A stretch of 60,546 nt of DNA from Neisseria montereyensis (GTDB taxonomy: Bacteria > Pseudomonadota > Gammaproteobacteria > Burkholderiales > Neisseriaceae): the NCBI RefSeq assembly GCF_024834045.1, contig NZ_JANUXW010000011.1, forward strand, positions 1 through 60,546, in the 5' to 3' direction. Numbering within the stretch: position 1 is the stretch's first letter; every line of letters starts with the position of its first letter. The notes beneath the pieces are model-generated. The model made no database searches, was not told the origin of the DNA, and saw nothing but the letters and a program-made list of their open reading frames with translations. Positions 24,555 through 36,239 of this stretch are shown here, piece by piece. The translations under genes and the position numbers were made by a program.

Positions 24555-25406
24555 ATGTGGGACACCATTCTCCACTATATCCAAAACGGGCCGGTTAAAC
24601 TGGAAATCATTGAATCCGTTCTGATGATTGCCGGTATTTTGCTGTTGCGCACTATTTTGCTTCAGGCGCATTTCCGTAGCCATCCGACCATGCCGATTGA
24701 AGAAAAACGCCGTTGGGCGGTAATGGGGCGCAATGTTACCCTGATTTTGGTGATATTCGGGTTAACGATTATTTGGGCGGCACAAATCCATACTTTAGCC
24801 TTATCGATGTTTGCCGTGGCCGCCGCCGTTGTGTTGGCCACGAAAGAATTGATTATGTGTTTGTCGGGCAGTGTTTTACGGGCGACAACCAAGCAATACT
24901 CGGTAGGCGATTATATTGAAGTCAACGGCCTGCGCGGGCGTGTGGTCGATATCAACCTGTTTAATACGTTAATGATGCAAATCGGCCCCAATACGCAAGT
25001 GGGGCAGTTAAGCGGTAAAACCGTATCGTTTCCCAACAGTCTGCTGCTTTCGCATTCCGTGCAGCGCGATAATGTGATGGGGCCGTATATTATTCACACT
25101 TTTGATATTCCGGTGCCGATTCATCTGGATTCGGATCAAATCGTACCGCCGTTGCAACAACTTTTGGAAAAACGCTGCGCACCTTTTGTTCCGGCTATTG
25201 AAAAACACTTAGAGGCCGTTCAAACCCAAAAACTGTTTATTACACCGGCCGCCCAACCTCGGATTACCCGTGTTCCCCACGATGATAAAGTGTATAACAT
25301 TGTGGTACGCTTCGCCTCACCACTCCAGCTCAGATTGGACATCCAACAAACCGTATTAGACGAATATATCCGTATACAATACCGTTTATTGAATCCGTCT
25401 GCCTAG
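24555..25406 (+). CDS. Small MscS-type mechanosensitive channel
   Basis: The 283-residue protein has about three membrane helices (MIAGILLLRTILL, VTLILVIFGLTIIWAA, and the pore-lining MFAVAAAVVLATKELIMCLSG). A beta domain follows with YSVGDYIEVNGLRGRVVDINLFNT, the MscS middle-domain signature. These channels open under membrane tension and release solutes on osmotic downshock. It is of minimal MscS size with a short C-terminal domain. The start at 24555 (MWDTILHYIQ) is preferred over an upstream frame start that lacks hydrophobic character. It ends at the hairpin 25421-25443. Confidence 0.88.
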   Translation: MWDTILHYIQNGPVKLEIIESVLMIAGILLLRTILLQAHFRSHPTMPIEEKRRWAVMGRNVTLILVIFGLTIIWAAQIHTLALSMFAVAAAVVLATKELIMCLSGSVLRATTKQYSVGDYIEVNGLRGRVVDINLFNTLMMQIGPNTQVGQLSGKTVSFPNSLLLSHSVQRDNVMGPYIIHTFDIPVPIHLDSDQIVPPLQQLLEKRCAPFVPAIEKHLEAVQTQKLFITPAAQPRITRVPHDDKVYNIVVRFASPLQLRLDIQQTVLDEYIRIQYRLLNPSA

Positions 25407-25420
25407 CCATACCATGCAAT

Positions 25421-25445
25421 AAAGCCGCATTAAATGCGGCTTTTG
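25421..25445 (+). terminator. Terminator of the MscS-like gene
   Basis: A perfect 10-bp stem AAAGCCGCAT/ATGCGGCTTT with a 3-nt loop is followed by a T-run. It may also act on the convergent bolA transcript. Confidence 0.85.
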
Positions 25446-25472
25446 TTATTCATATCTCAATAGAATTGGGTA

Positions 25473-25721
25473 TTAAGCTTGTTTAGCCGCCCACTCTGCC
25501 GGTGTGGCAGCAACGGTAATCGATAAAGCATGCAGTTCGTTGCTGGCCAATTTGTCGGCCAAGCCGTCTTTAATCAAACGGTGGCGTGCCAAACGTGCTT
25601 TTCCTTCAAAACCGGAAGAAACAATCTGAGCGAAAAAATGGTGGCCGTCTCCCTCTACTTCAACGTATTCGCAAGGGGTAACGGCTTCAATCATATCCTT
25701 AACTTGTTCGGGTGTGAGCAT
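25473..25721 (-). CDS. BolA/IbaG family protein
   Basis: The 82-residue protein starts MLTPEQVKDMIEAVTPCEYVEVEGDGHHFFAQI and has the class II-KH-like BolA core with the FEGKARLARHRLI helix. BolA-type proteins pair with monothiol glutaredoxins and hold [2Fe-2S] clusters through conserved His residues. The size and TPCEYVEVEGDGHHF start resemble IbaG (YrbA) more than BolA itself. It is monocistronic, and its upstream region carries a DUS pair (25746, 25771) in the outward orientation. Confidence 0.88.
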   Translation of the reverse strand: MLTPEQVKDMIEAVTPCEYVEVEGDGHHFFAQIVSSGFEGKARLARHRLIKDGLADKLASNELHALSITVAATPAEWAAKQA

Positions 25722-25921
25722 GGTGGTTCCTTTTTAATCATCATTTTTCAGACGGCCTCTTATCTTACAAGGCCGTCTGAAACTACGCTGTATTATATAG
25801 GATTCCGTCTATCCGTGGCAGCTGAACAGTTAGGCATTATTCGGTATAATCCGCCGTAATTATTTTCAGACGGCCTTTTTATCTCTAGGCCGTCTGAATT
25901 CCACTTACAACGAGAATGCTT

Positions 25922-26575
25922 ATGATTCGTTTCGAACAAGTTTCTAAAATTTATCCCGGCGGTTTTCAAGCCCTGAAAAATATCAGCTTTAATATCCGCA
26001 AAGGGGAAATGATTTTTGTGGCCGGCCATTCCGGTGCGGGGAAATCGACCGTACTCAAGCTGATTTCCGGTATCACCAAACCGACAAAGGGTAAGGTTTG
26101 GATTAATAATCAGGATATCGGCAACCTAAGCGACAACCAAATCGGCTTTTTGCGCCAACATATCGGCATCGTCTTCCAAGACCATAAAATCCTGTTTGAC
26201 CGCAATGTGTTGCAAAACGTATTGCTGCCACTGCGCATTATCGGCTACGACCTCAAACAAGCCGAAAAACGGGCGCGGATTGCCATTGAAAAAGTAGGCT
26301 TGGGCGGGCGCGAGCTTTCCGACCCGATAACACTTTCCGGCGGCGAACAACAACGTTTGTGTATTGCCCGCGCCGTTGTGCACCAACCCAGCCTGCTGAT
26401 TGCCGACGAGCCTTCCGCCAACCTAGACCGCGCCTATGCCTTGGATATTATGGAACTCTTCAAAACCTTTCACGAAGTAGGTACTACCGTGATTGTGGCC
26501 GCACACGATGAAACCCTGATGGCAGACTACGGCCACCGTATTTTACGTTTGCAGGAAGGCAGGTTTACTTCATGA
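25922..26575 (+). CDS. ftsE: Cell division ATP-binding protein FtsE
   Basis: FtsE is the ABC ATPase that with FtsX links the Z-ring to periplasmic peptidoglycan hydrolysis. The 217-residue protein (ATG at 25922, chosen because the AACGAG ribosome site is too close to the ATG at 25916) has Walker A GHSGAGKST, Q-loop IVFQDHKIL, signature LSGGEQQRL, Walker B LLIADEPSANLD and the H-loop VAAHD. It overlaps ftsX by 4 nt (ATGA). A DUS pair sits just upstream. Confidence 0.96.
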   Translation: MIRFEQVSKIYPGGFQALKNISFNIRKGEMIFVAGHSGAGKSTVLKLISGITKPTKGKVWINNQDIGNLSDNQIGFLRQHIGIVFQDHKILFDRNVLQNVLLPLRIIGYDLKQAEKRARIAIEKVGLGGRELSDPITLSGGEQQRLCIARAVVHQPSLLIADEPSANLDRAYALDIMELFKTFHEVGTTVIVAAHDETLMADYGHRILRLQEGRFTS

Positions 26576-27486
26576 ATCCTTATTTGTCGCTCCACATTGA
26601 TGCCGCAGTGAATGCCGCCCGACAGCTACTCAAGCAGCCCGTCGGCACCATCCTGATTTTGCTGATGCTGGCCGTAGCCATGACGCTGCCGCTCACATTG
26701 TATCTCGGCGTACACAGCGCCCAAGCTGTTTTGGGAAAACTGAATGAGTCACCGCAAATCACGCTTTATATGGAACTCAATGCCGCTCAAACGGATAACG
26801 AAACGGTGAAAGCCCTATTGGCCAAAGATACCCGCATCAGCGAAAGTACATTTATTGGTAAGCAGGAAGGCTTGGAAGAATTGCAAACCAGTTTGGGCGG
26901 GCAAGACTTGGTTTCCATGCTAGATGAAAATCCGTTGCCCGATGTGTTTATCGTGACGCCCGACCCGGCCACACCGCCCGAAGTGATGCAGGCATTGCAA
27001 CAAGACTTAGCCAAGCTGCCTATGGTCGAATCTGCCAAACTGGATACGGAATGGATGCAAACGCTTTATCAAATTAATGATTTTGTTCATAAAATATTTT
27101 GGTTTCTAGCCATTACCCTCAGTGTTGCTTTTGTTTTGGTAGCGCACAATACCATCCGCTTACAGATTTTAAGCCGCAAAGAAGAAATTGAAATCACCAA
27201 GCTGCTTGGCGCCCCCGCCTCGTTTATCCGCCGCCCCTTTCTCTATCAAGCAACATGGCAGGGTATATTGTCGGCCACATTGAGCCTGATTTTATGTGCA
27301 TGGCTGGTTAATCTTTCACAGCCACTGGTCAATCAAATCTTCAAACCCTACGGACTGAATATTGTTTGGCGCTATTTTTATATTTGGGAAATATTGCTGA
27401 TTATGGCTGCCGTATCCGCTTTAGGTATTGCCGGTGCATGGCTGGCGACACAACAGCATTTGTTGGGATTTAAAGCAAGAAAATAA
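26572..27486 (+). CDS. ftsX: Cell division protein FtsX
   Basis: FtsX is the four-helix membrane partner of FtsE that transmits ATP-driven changes to periplasmic hydrolase activators. The 304-residue protein has an N-terminal helix (VGTILILLMLAVAMTLPLTL), a periplasmic domain of about 130 residues, then three helices from about residue 170 on. The conserved RKEEIEITKLLGAPASFIRRPF cytoplasmic loop lies between helices 2 and 3. The ftsE-ftsX pair ends at the DUS terminator 27507-27543. Confidence 0.95.
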   Translation: MNPYLSLHIDAAVNAARQLLKQPVGTILILLMLAVAMTLPLTLYLGVHSAQAVLGKLNESPQITLYMELNAAQTDNETVKALLAKDTRISESTFIGKQEGLEELQTSLGGQDLVSMLDENPLPDVFIVTPDPATPPEVMQALQQDLAKLPMVESAKLDTEWMQTLYQINDFVHKIFWFLAITLSVAFVLVAHNTIRLQILSRKEEIEITKLLGAPASFIRRPFLYQATWQGILSATLSLILCAWLVNLSQPLVNQIFKPYGLNIVWRYFYIWEILLIMAAVSALGIAGAWLATQQHLLGFKARK

Positions 27487-27506
27487 AGCTTAAATCCATT
27501 TATTTA

Positions 27507-27543
27507 AAAAGGCCGTCTGAAAACTTTATTCAGACGGCCTTTT
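27507..27543 (+). terminator. DUS inverted-repeat terminator of ftsEX
   Basis: A 15-bp stem (27507-27521 and 27529-27543) is built on facing DUS copies, flanked by A- and T-runs. Confidence 0.85.
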
Positions 27544-27643
27544 AATAAATTTGAAAAATAGGAATATAAACTATCCACCTAATCAATAAACACGCATACG
27601 TTGTCAAGCGCTCAATCTCAATCACATTGATCATAAAATAGAA

Positions 27644-27671
27644 AAAGGTACGATGTTCATATCGTACCCTT
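27644..27671 (-). terminator. Terminator of the atp operon
   Basis: Arms 27644-27654 and 27661-27671 pair over 11 bp with one mismatch position. On the minus strand they are followed by TTTTT and an AT-rich tail. It lies about 20 nt past atpC. Confidence 0.85.
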
Positions 27672-27691
27672 TGCAAACGCTACCGATAAAA

Positions 27692-28117
27692 TTATTTATT
27701 TTTCTGTGCGCGGATATAATCCAAAGTTTTCAGCTGCGCAATTGCCGCTGCCAATGCCGCATGGGCTTTAGCCAATGATTCGTCATCTTGCGCTTGAGAA
27801 ATATGTGCTTCGGCAGCTTTTTTAGCTTCCTCAGCTCTGGCTCGATCCATTTCTTCACTGCGTACGGCCACGTCGGCCAATACGGTCAGTTTATCAGGTT
27901 GAACTTCTAATACACCACCTGAAACAGCGACCAATATTTCTTCGGACTCTCCCGGCACGGTTAAACGCAATGCACCGGGACGCACCAAACTCATAATCGG
28001 CTCATGTCGCGGATAAATACCAAGCTCACCACTCAAGGTAGGCACAACCACAAAGCTTGCCTCACCCGAGTAGATATTCTGCTCATTACTTACCACTTCA
28101 ACTTGCATGATACTCAT
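27692..28117 (-). CDS. atpC: ATP synthase epsilon subunit
   Basis: Epsilon is the inhibitory and coupling subunit of the F1 central stalk. The 141-residue protein has the N-terminal beta-sandwich (VEVVSNEQNIYSGEASFVVVPTLSGELGIYPRHEP) and a C-terminal helical hairpin rich in Ala and Glu. A strong TAAGGAGG ribosome site is formed partly by the end of atpD, 10 nt away. It is the last gene of atpIBEFHAGDC. Confidence 0.97.
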   Translation of the reverse strand: MSIMQVEVVSNEQNIYSGEASFVVVPTLSGELGIYPRHEPIMSLVRPGALRLTVPGESEEILVAVSGGVLEVQPDKLTVLADVAVRSEEMDRARAEEAKKAAEAHISQAQDDESLAKAHAALAAAIAQLKTLDYIRAQKNK

Positions 28118-28127
28118 GCCGGCCTCC

Positions 28128-29534
<1,407 letters not shown>

Positions 29535-29561
29535 CTATTTTAATGCACGGTTGCGGCAACC

Positions 29562-30437
29562 TTATACGGCAGCTGCTCCGGCAACGATTTCTGACAATTC
29601 TGTGGTAATTGCTGCTTGGCGTGATTTGTTATATACCAAGCGCAGCTCTTTAATAGCATTTCCTGCATTATCGGTTGCAGCTTTCATCGCAACCATACGC
29701 GCTGCCTGCTCTGAAGCCATATTGTCACTCAATGCCTGATAAACCACAGACTCTAAATAGCGGCGGACCAAATATTCCAAAACAGCCACCGGAGTCGGTT
29801 CATAACGATAATCCCAACTATAATTGCTGTTTATATCAACACTTTCAATTGTGTTTTGGCCGATAGGCAGTAAGGTTTCGTTACGGGGTTCTTGGCGCAT
29901 CGTATTCACAAATCCCGAATACACCAAGTGAATAGTATCTAATTGCTTTTTCTCGTAACGTTGGAAAATTTCAGTTAATGCACCGAGTATTTTTTCCATA
30001 TGCGGGGTATCACCCAGATTGGTCACACTGGCAATCACATTCAAACCAATACGCTGACAAGCCGCCAACCCCTTACTACCCAAACAAACAACATCAACCT
30101 CAATGCCTTGTTCTTGATATTCTTGAACTTGCGCTAAGAATTTCTTTAAAACATTAGCATTCAAGCCACCGCACAAACCTTTATCGGTTGTGATCAAAAC
30201 AAACCCAGCACGCTGCACGCTACGGTGCGGCTCCAATAACTGGATACCGTGATCAGATTGGGTTTGTGCCAAGTGGCTCATCACCATACGTACTTTTTCA
30301 GCGTACGGACGCGCCAAGCGCATCCGCTCTTGAGTCTTCCGCATTTTGGAGGTCGACACCATTTGCATCGCTTTAGTGATCTTTTGAGTATTTTGAACAC
30401 TACGGATTTTGGTGAGAATCTCTTTCCCTACTGCCAT
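29562..30437 (-). CDS. atpG: ATP synthase gamma subunit
   Basis: Gamma is the rotating central shaft. The 291-residue protein has the long N-terminal helix (KEILTKIRSVQNTQKITKAM) and C-terminal helix (AARMVAMKAATDNAGNAIKE), with a Rossmann-like domain between containing LITTDKGLCGGLNANVLK. It lies between atpA and atpD. Confidence 0.98.
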   Translation of the reverse strand: MAVGKEILTKIRSVQNTQKITKAMQMVSTSKMRKTQERMRLARPYAEKVRMVMSHLAQTQSDHGIQLLEPHRSVQRAGFVLITTDKGLCGGLNANVLKKFLAQVQEYQEQGIEVDVVCLGSKGLAACQRIGLNVIASVTNLGDTPHMEKILGALTEIFQRYEKKQLDTIHLVYSGFVNTMRQEPRNETLLPIGQNTIESVDINSNYSWDYRYEPTPVAVLEYLVRRYLESVVYQALSDNMASEQAARMVAMKAATDNAGNAIKELRLVYNKSRQAAITTELSEIVAGAAAV

Positions 30438-30463
30438 TTCAGACTCCTTTCATCTCTAACGAC

Positions 30464-32008
30464 TTACTGATAGTTGTAAGAAGATTTAAAGGATTTCATT
30501 GCCTGAACCAATACTTGCTCATTTTCATCAGACATAGCACCTGAAGTATTGATGGCATCTAAAACAGCAGGATGCTGAGTGCGTATGAAGCTTAAGAATT
30601 CGGCTTCAAATGCCAATGCTTTAGGAACCGGAACGTCTTCATATGAACCATTATTGATTGCCCACAATGTCAATGCCATTTCAGCAGTATTCAGGGTACT
30701 GAATTGTTTCTGCTTCATAAGCTCGGTAACCACCTCACCATGTTGCAGTTGTTTGCGTGTCGCTTCATCCAAATCAGATGCGAACTGAGAGAACGCCGCC
30801 AATTCACGATATTGCGCCAATGCCAAACGAATACCACCGCCTAATTTCTTAATGACTTTGGTTTGTGCCGCACCACCAACGCGCGATACGGAAATACCGG
30901 CATTGATTGCAGGACGGATACCGGAGTTAAACAAATCGGTTTCCAAGAAGATTTGACCGTCGGTAATAGAAATAACGTTAGTCGGTACGAATGCAGATAC
31001 GTCACCGGCTTGGGTTTCAATAATCGGCAAAGCAGTCAACGAACCGGTTTTACCTTTTACTTCGCCATTGGTGAGTTTTTCAACTTCATCGGCATTAATA
31101 CGCGCCGCACGTTCCAATAAACGGCTGTGCAGATAGAAAACGTCGCCCGGATAAGCTTCGCGGCCGGGAGGACGGCGGAGCAATAGGGAAATTTGACGAT
31201 AAGCAACCGCTTGTTTAGATAAATCGTCATATACGATCAAAGCATCTTCGCCACGGTCGCGGAAGAATTCACCCATAGTACAACCGGCATAAGGCGCAAT
31301 AAATTGCAATGCAGCGGCTTCAGATGCCGTTGCGGCAACAACAATGGTATGTTCCATTGCACCATGTTCTTCCAATTTACGAACCACGTTGGCAATTGAA
31401 GAAGCTTTTTGACCTACGGCAACATAAATACAAACAACGCCGGTTCCTTTTTGGTTAACAATCGCATCCAAAGCAACGGCTGTTTTACCGGTTTGCCGGT
31501 CACCAATAATCAACTCACGTTGACCACGACCAATCGGCACCATAGAGTCAATAGATTTCAAACCGGTTTGCATCGGCTGATCTACTGATTGACGTGCAAT
31601 AACGCCCGGGGCGATTTTTTCAATCGGTGCAGTCAATGTGGCATTGATAGGACCTTTACCATCGATAGGCTGACCCAAAGCATTCACCACGCGACCGACT
31701 AATTCACGACCGATGGGTACTTCCAAAATCCGGCCGGTACATTTAACTTCGTCGCCTTCTTTAATATGCTCATATTCACCCAACACTACGGCACCTACGG
31801 AATCACGTTCCAGGTTCATTGCCAAACCGAAAGTGTTGCCGGGGAACTCAAGCATTTCACCTTGCATAACATCTGATAAGCCATGAACACGCACAATACC
31901 GTCTGTTACGGAAATCACGGTACCACGGGTACGGATTTCTGTATTGACAGACAAATTGTCAATTTTGGCTTTAATCAAGTCGCTAATTTCAGCAGGATTA
32001 AGCTGCAT
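30464..32008 (-). CDS. atpA: ATP synthase alpha subunit
   Basis: Alpha is the non-catalytic nucleotide-binding subunit of F1. The 514-residue protein begins [16 protein letters not shown] and has the P-loop [15 protein letters not shown], the [20 protein letters not shown] stretch and the arginine-finger region [10 protein letters not shown]. Its stop is 26 nt before atpG. Confidence 0.99.
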   Translation of the reverse strand: MQLNPAEISDLIKAKIDNLSVNTEIRTRGTVISVTDGIVRVHGLSDVMQGEMLEFPGNTFGLAMNLERDSVGAVVLGEYEHIKEGDEVKCTGRILEVPIGRELVGRVVNALGQPIDGKGPINATLTAPIEKIAPGVIARQSVDQPMQTGLKSIDSMVPIGRGQRELIIGDRQTGKTAVALDAIVNQKGTGVVCIYVAVGQKASSIANVVRKLEEHGAMEHTIVVAATASEAAALQFIAPYAGCTMGEFFRDRGEDALIVYDDLSKQAVAYRQISLLLRRPPGREAYPGDVFYLHSRLLERAARINADEVEKLTNGEVKGKTGSLTALPIIETQAGDVSAFVPTNVISITDGQIFLETDLFNSGIRPAINAGISVSRVGGAAQTKVIKKLGGGIRLALAQYRELAAFSQFASDLDEATRKQLQHGEVVTELMKQKQFSTLNTAEMALTLWAINNGSYEDVPVPKALAFEAEFLSFIRTQHPAVLDAINTSGAMSDENEQVLVQAMKSFKSSYNYQ

Positions 32009-32018
32009 GAAAACTCTC

Positions 32019-32552
32019 CTAATTTGTCATAGCCGTAAACAAAGCATTTAATTTACCTTGTAACGACAAGTCCAATACTTGGTCACCTATTTCCACTTTT
32101 ACGCCGCCGATGAGATCCGGATCTACTTCGGTTACGGTTTCTAAGTTGGTACCGAAACGTTTTTGTAATTCTGCGGTTAACTCATTCAGCTGTTCGTCAT
32201 TTAAAGCATATGCGCTATAAATAACGGCACGCTTAGTATGGTTAAGTGCCAAGGTTAAGTCTTGAAATTGTGCATACACTTCCGGGATAACCTGTAAGCG
32301 CTTTTGCTCGGCAAGTACCGATACAAAATTTTTCAAGTTTGAATCGCTTAAATCTACCAGCCCAACCAGCATATCTGCTTTTTCTGAAGCATCTTTTTCC
32401 GGTTGTTCGATAAATGCGGCAACTTTATCTTGTTGCACCACAGATGTCAGTTGTTCCAGTCCGCCCAACCAAGACTCTATTTGGTTTTTTTCTTGCGCCA
32501 AACCAAACAATGCTTTTGCATAGGGTCTGGCAATCGTTGCGAACTCAGCCAT
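32019..32552 (-). CDS. atpH: ATP synthase delta subunit
   Basis: Delta links the peripheral stalk to the top of F1 (OSCP homologue). The 177-residue protein starts [17 protein letters not shown] and has the C-terminal signature [21 protein letters not shown]. It is 3 nt from atpF and 10 nt from atpA. Confidence 0.97.
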   Translation of the reverse strand: MAEFATIARPYAKALFGLAQEKNQIESWLGGLEQLTSVVQQDKVAAFIEQPEKDASEKADMLVGLVDLSDSNLKNFVSVLAEQKRLQVIPEVYAQFQDLTLALNHTKRAVIYSAYALNDEQLNELTAELQKRFGTNLETVTEVDPDLIGGVKVEIGDQVLDLSLQGKLNALFTAMTN

Positions 32553-32555
32553 AAG

Positions 32556-33026
32556 TTACAGCTCCTGTTTTAAGGCGCTAAGCATTTGCGCATGCTTCTC
32601 AGCATTAACCTCACTACGCAAAATAGATTCGGCACCTTTGACAGCCAATACGGCAACTTGCTCACGTAAAGCTTCACGGGCACGGTTGGTTTCCTGCTCC
32701 ACATCGGCTTTTGCCTGTGCTGTAATACGAGCAGCTTCAGTCGAAGCTTGTGTTTTTGCTTCTTCTACTATTTTAGCTGCGCGTTTTTCGGCGTTGGCGA
32801 CCATTTCGGCAACCTGATTACGCCCTTCGGCCAAGAGTTCTGCAACTTTCTTTTCTGCCTGTTCAAAATCACTTTTTCCGCGTTCGGCAGCAGCCAAACC
32901 TTCTGCAATTTTGTCGGCACGCTCATCTAATGCTTTTGCGATGGGCGGCCATACGAATTTCATCGTAAACCACACCAAGCCGAAAAAGACAAGGATTTGC
33001 GCAAATAAGGTTGCATTAATATTCAC
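32556..33026 (-). CDS. atpF: ATP synthase b subunit
   Basis: Subunit b forms the peripheral stalk. The 156-residue protein has one N-terminal membrane helix ([25 protein letters not shown]) followed by a long, charged, alanine-rich helix that dimerises. Length equals that of other beta- and gammaproteobacterial b subunits. Confidence 0.97.
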   Translation of the reverse strand: MNINATLFAQILVFFGLVWFTMKFVWPPIAKALDERADKIAEGLAAAERGKSDFEQAEKKVAELLAEGRNQVAEMVANAEKRAAKIVEEAKTQASTEAARITAQAKADVEQETNRAREALREQVAVLAVKGAESILRSEVNAEKHAQMLSALKQEL

Positions 33027-33103
33027 TTTACTTAACCTTCGTAATTAGGGTTAATCAAACAAACGGCGTTTCGTCATTATAATTGAAACACTTACCGTTT
33101 AGA

Positions 33104-33364
<261 letters not shown>

Positions 33365-33422
33365 TTAAACTACGTTGAAAAAATTATAAAACACTTAATA
33401 CATCAAAAAAACAACTACAAAA

Positions 33423-34289
33423 TCAGTGTGCATCGTGAGCTTGACCTATATATACAAACGCCAATGCCATAAAAATAAATGCCTGAAGGGTAATGACCAA
33501 AATATGGAAAATTGCCCATACCATGCCAGCAAGAATATGGAATACGAACATAATCGGATCCATAATGCCGACACTACCTGAAGCCGCCCAAGCGCCACCT
33601 AAAAGTGCAATCAATAGGAATACCAACTCGCCGGCATACATATTACCGAACAACCGCATACCATGTGATACGGTTTTAGATAAGAATTCCACAATATTCA
33701 AAACAAAGTTTGCCGGAGCTAATGCAGAGCCGAAAGGCGCGGTAAACATTTCATGCATCCAACCGCCAAAACCTTTGATTTTGATATTGTAGAAAATACA
33801 GATCAGCAAAACACCGATCGCCAAGGCCAATGTGGTATTCAAATCGGCCGTAGGTACAACACGCAGTAAAGCATGATGTTCACCTGTTAAGTGCTGCCAA
33901 GCCCAAGGCAATAAATCTACCGGCAACATATCCATAGCGTTCATTAGGAAAATCCAAACGAACAATGTTAAGCCTAATGGGGCAATAACTTTACGCGACT
34001 GCTCGTTATGAATAATGCTTTTACACATATCATCAACAAACTCAAACAGTATTTCGACAGCTGCCTGAAAGCGTCCGGGCACACCCGCGGTTGCTTTTTT
34101 AGCACCTCTCCACAAAAGAAAACTGCCTATCACGCCAAGTAATACTGCAAAAAATATGGCATCGATATTGATATATGAAAAATCGGCTATATTCTTAAGG
34201 CCCTGTCCCTGTGTTATATCCTGCAAACTCGTCAAGCTTTGTAAATGGTGCTTGATGTAGTCGGCAGCGCTCATTGATTCACTTGCCAT
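33423..34289 (-). CDS. atpB: ATP synthase a subunit
   Basis: Subunit a holds the two proton half-channels against the c ring. The 288-residue polytopic protein has the essential-arginine stretch VSHGMRLFGNMYAGELVFLL and a C-terminal helix ending IFMALAFVYIGQAHDAH. It overlaps atpI by 11 nt. Confidence 0.98.
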   Translation of the reverse strand: MASESMSAADYIKHHLQSLTSLQDITQGQGLKNIADFSYINIDAIFFAVLLGVIGSFLLWRGAKKATAGVPGRFQAAVEILFEFVDDMCKSIIHNEQSRKVIAPLGLTLFVWIFLMNAMDMLPVDLLPWAWQHLTGEHHALLRVVPTADLNTTLALAIGVLLICIFYNIKIKGFGGWMHEMFTAPFGSALAPANFVLNIVEFLSKTVSHGMRLFGNMYAGELVFLLIALLGGAWAASGSVGIMDPIMFVFHILAGMVWAIFHILVITLQAFIFMALAFVYIGQAHDAH

Positions 34290-34632
34290 AGTCTCGAACT
34301 CTCAACAATGCTAAAAAAACCAGATGGCTGACGGTAACCAGCCCTAAGATATAGGGTAGAAATTTCAGTGTTTCATGCCAAATGGCGAAAACCAACAACA
34401 TGAACACCAAAGCCAGCATTACTTTTAAACCCTCTCCCAATAAAAAAATCTTTCCGGCCAGATGCGGATAAGGTTTGAAAAGTTTTAAAAGTAAAACTGC
34501 TGCCGCAGAGGGCAATAGATAACTTAAACCGCCGGCAATTGCCGACCAAAAACCGCCTATTCCGCTGACTGCGGCACACAACACGGCGGTGACTGCCAAG
34601 GCACCCAATTGCATATATAAAATCTTATTCAT
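34279..34632 (-). CDS. atpI: ATP synthase subunit I
   Basis: AtpI is a small four-helix membrane protein that assists c-ring assembly and is often encoded first in atp operons. The 117-residue protein is hydrophobic throughout, with helices around LGALAVTAVLCAAVSGIGGF and MLALVFMLLVFAIWH. The assignment rests on position and topology more than on motifs. Confidence 0.88.
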   Translation of the reverse strand: MNKILYMQLGALAVTAVLCAAVSGIGGFWSAIAGGLSYLLPSAAAVLLLKLFKPYPHLAGKIFLLGEGLKVMLALVFMLLVFAIWHETLKFLPYILGLVTVSHLVFLALLRVRDYGK

Positions 34633-34665
34633 ACAAATTGACCTTAGGGCAGATTAAGCGGGGCT

Positions 34666-34694
34666 ACTATAATCAAGATGTGTTTAAGCGTCAA
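34666..34694 (-). promoter_or_regulatory. Sigma70 promoter of the atp operon
   Basis: On the minus strand, TTGACG (34694-34689) and TATAGT (34671-34666) are separated by exactly 17 nt, about 35 nt upstream of the atpI ATG. This is the best promoter match in the window. Confidence 0.75.
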
Positions 34695-34941
34695 GACAAT
34701 TATTAACCTTTGTGACCGATATTTTTATTTTGATTTTCGTTTATTTTACTTAAACTTATTGGTATACACTTTTAAACATGCTACATGATACTACATTCTA
34801 TTAAATATTAGACAGAGGTTTCTTATAAAATTTAAGCATAATCTGCTTTTATCTATACTTGAATGTACTATATTGATATTGGCAATGCTTTCAAATTTCT
34901 TTAGCAATATTTCTGTCTTCACAGCTTCATAATACAAATAA

Positions 34942-34986
34942 TATAAATAGAGCCGTCTGAAAAATATTAGACAACTCTATTTATAC
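34942..34986 (-). terminator. Decayed DUS terminator of parB
   Basis: An imperfect inverted repeat (ATAAATAGAG...CTCTATTTAT outer arms) contains one intact DUS (34951-34960) and one mutated copy reading TTAGACAA. The stem still forms although the second uptake sequence is lost. Confidence 0.6.
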
Positions 34987-35043
34987 TAAAAATATTAAAA
35001 ATAGTTTCCCTGATAATAAAAAAATACGCTAAAAGTATGATTT

Positions 35044-35910
35044 TTAATCATCATATTCCACGCCCAATTTTTGCAAAAGATTATCCAATGTTTCGGGCGT
35101 ATCAAAATACAATACGATTTTGCCTTTTTTCTGATTACTGCTTTTTACTTCGGCATTCACGCCCAATTTTTCAGTAATCGCTTCATTTAAACGGCGGATA
35201 TCGGGATTGATTCTCTTACCCGTTGTAGCAGCAGTTTTCTTACCCTGCTGCACCAATTGGCTGCGCCGCTCGACTTCTCTGACAGACCAACCGTTTTTAA
35301 CTGCCTTCTGCGCCAACAACAATTGCTCAACAACCGGTAGCGTTAGCAAAGCACGGGCATGCCCCATCTCGAGACGACGCTGATAAAGCATATCTTGAAC
35401 GGGTTCGGGTAATGCCAATAAGCGCAGGCTATTGGAAATGGCACTACGGCTTTTGCCTACGGCTTTAGCAATAGTTTCGTGTGTTAGGCTGAATTCATCA
35501 GCCAAACGTTTTAAACCGCGTGCTTCTTCGATAGGATTGAGGTTTTCCCTTTGCAGGTTTTCAATCAAGCCCATGGCCAATGCCGTTTCATCACTAATGC
35601 TTTTGATCACCACGGGAATTTCCGTTAACCCGGCCAATTGGCTGGCACGCCAGCGGCGCTCACCGGCAATCAGTTCATATTGCGACAGCCCTCTCTCTCT
35701 GACAATCACCGGTTGGATCACACCCTGGGCTTTAATCGATTCGGCCAATTCATGCAAGGCTTCATCGTCCATTTGAACACGCGGCTGATAGCGGCCGGGC
35801 TGAATATCGGATACCGCCACCGTCGTCAAACGGTCGCTGCCGCCATCATCAATATTATTAGAAATAAGAGAATCTAATCCGCGGCCCAAGCCGCCTTTAG
35901 GTTTTGCCAT
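35044..35910 (-). CDS. parB: Chromosome-partitioning protein ParB
   Basis: ParB is the CTPase clamp that loads at parS sites and spreads on DNA near the origin. The 288-residue protein starts KPKGGLGRGLDSLI and has the CTP-binding GERR motif (83-86, in YELIAGERRWRAS) and the ENLQRENLNPIEEA stretch. A helix-turn-helix (LTHETIAKAVGKSRSAISNSL) and a C-terminal dimerisation domain follow. parA, normally immediately upstream in the same operon, is missing: the next gene upstream is xseB on the other strand. No parS palindrome was seen by eye. Confidence 0.95.
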   Translation of the reverse strand: MAKPKGGLGRGLDSLISNNIDDGGSDRLTTVAVSDIQPGRYQPRVQMDDEALHELAESIKAQGVIQPVIVRERGLSQYELIAGERRWRASQLAGLTEIPVVIKSISDETALAMGLIENLQRENLNPIEEARGLKRLADEFSLTHETIAKAVGKSRSAISNSLRLLALPEPVQDMLYQRRLEMGHARALLTLPVVEQLLLAQKAVKNGWSVREVERRSQLVQQGKKTAATTGKRINPDIRRLNEAITEKLGVNAEVKSSNQKKGKIVLYFDTPETLDNLLQKLGVEYDD

Positions 35911-36239
35911 AATTGAAGTTATCCTTTTTTCAGACGGCCTTAATTGTATCGGATATCGGGCTTGGCCGCATTCACTGCTTTTCAGGCAGAAGTATCGGTT
36001 AGCTTTTCAGCCCCGCATACTTTGGTATCGGGTATCTGAAAATTTTTAGAAATTAGTCTGTCATTTTTATTTAAAGGTTTCAGACGGCCTAAAAAAATTC
36101 TATCCATGCCGTTGCACCACAATATATTCAAAACCCTATTCGCATCGTTTAAACCGACAGGCTGAAAGCCAGCGCATAGTGAAGTTTTTTGACGGCATTT
36201 ACTATACAATAACGTTTTTTCCATACAACAACAGTGATT
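35911..36239. other. Divergent intergenic region between parB and xseB
   Basis: About 330 nt with two same-orientation DUS copies (35930-35939 and 36079-36088). No gene is supported, and no parA remnant was recognised. Confidence 0.5.

Larger units (their letters stand above)
34633..35043. other. AT-rich region between parB and the atp operon
   Basis: About 410 nt. It contains the atp promoter at the left and a decayed DUS terminator at the right (34942-34986). The middle is very AT-rich, and I see no gene. Confidence 0.6.

Noticed and set aside
35044-36239. parS sites near parB
   Set aside because: Scanning for the GTTTCACGTGAAAC-type palindrome by eye gave no convincing match; a computed search would settle it.
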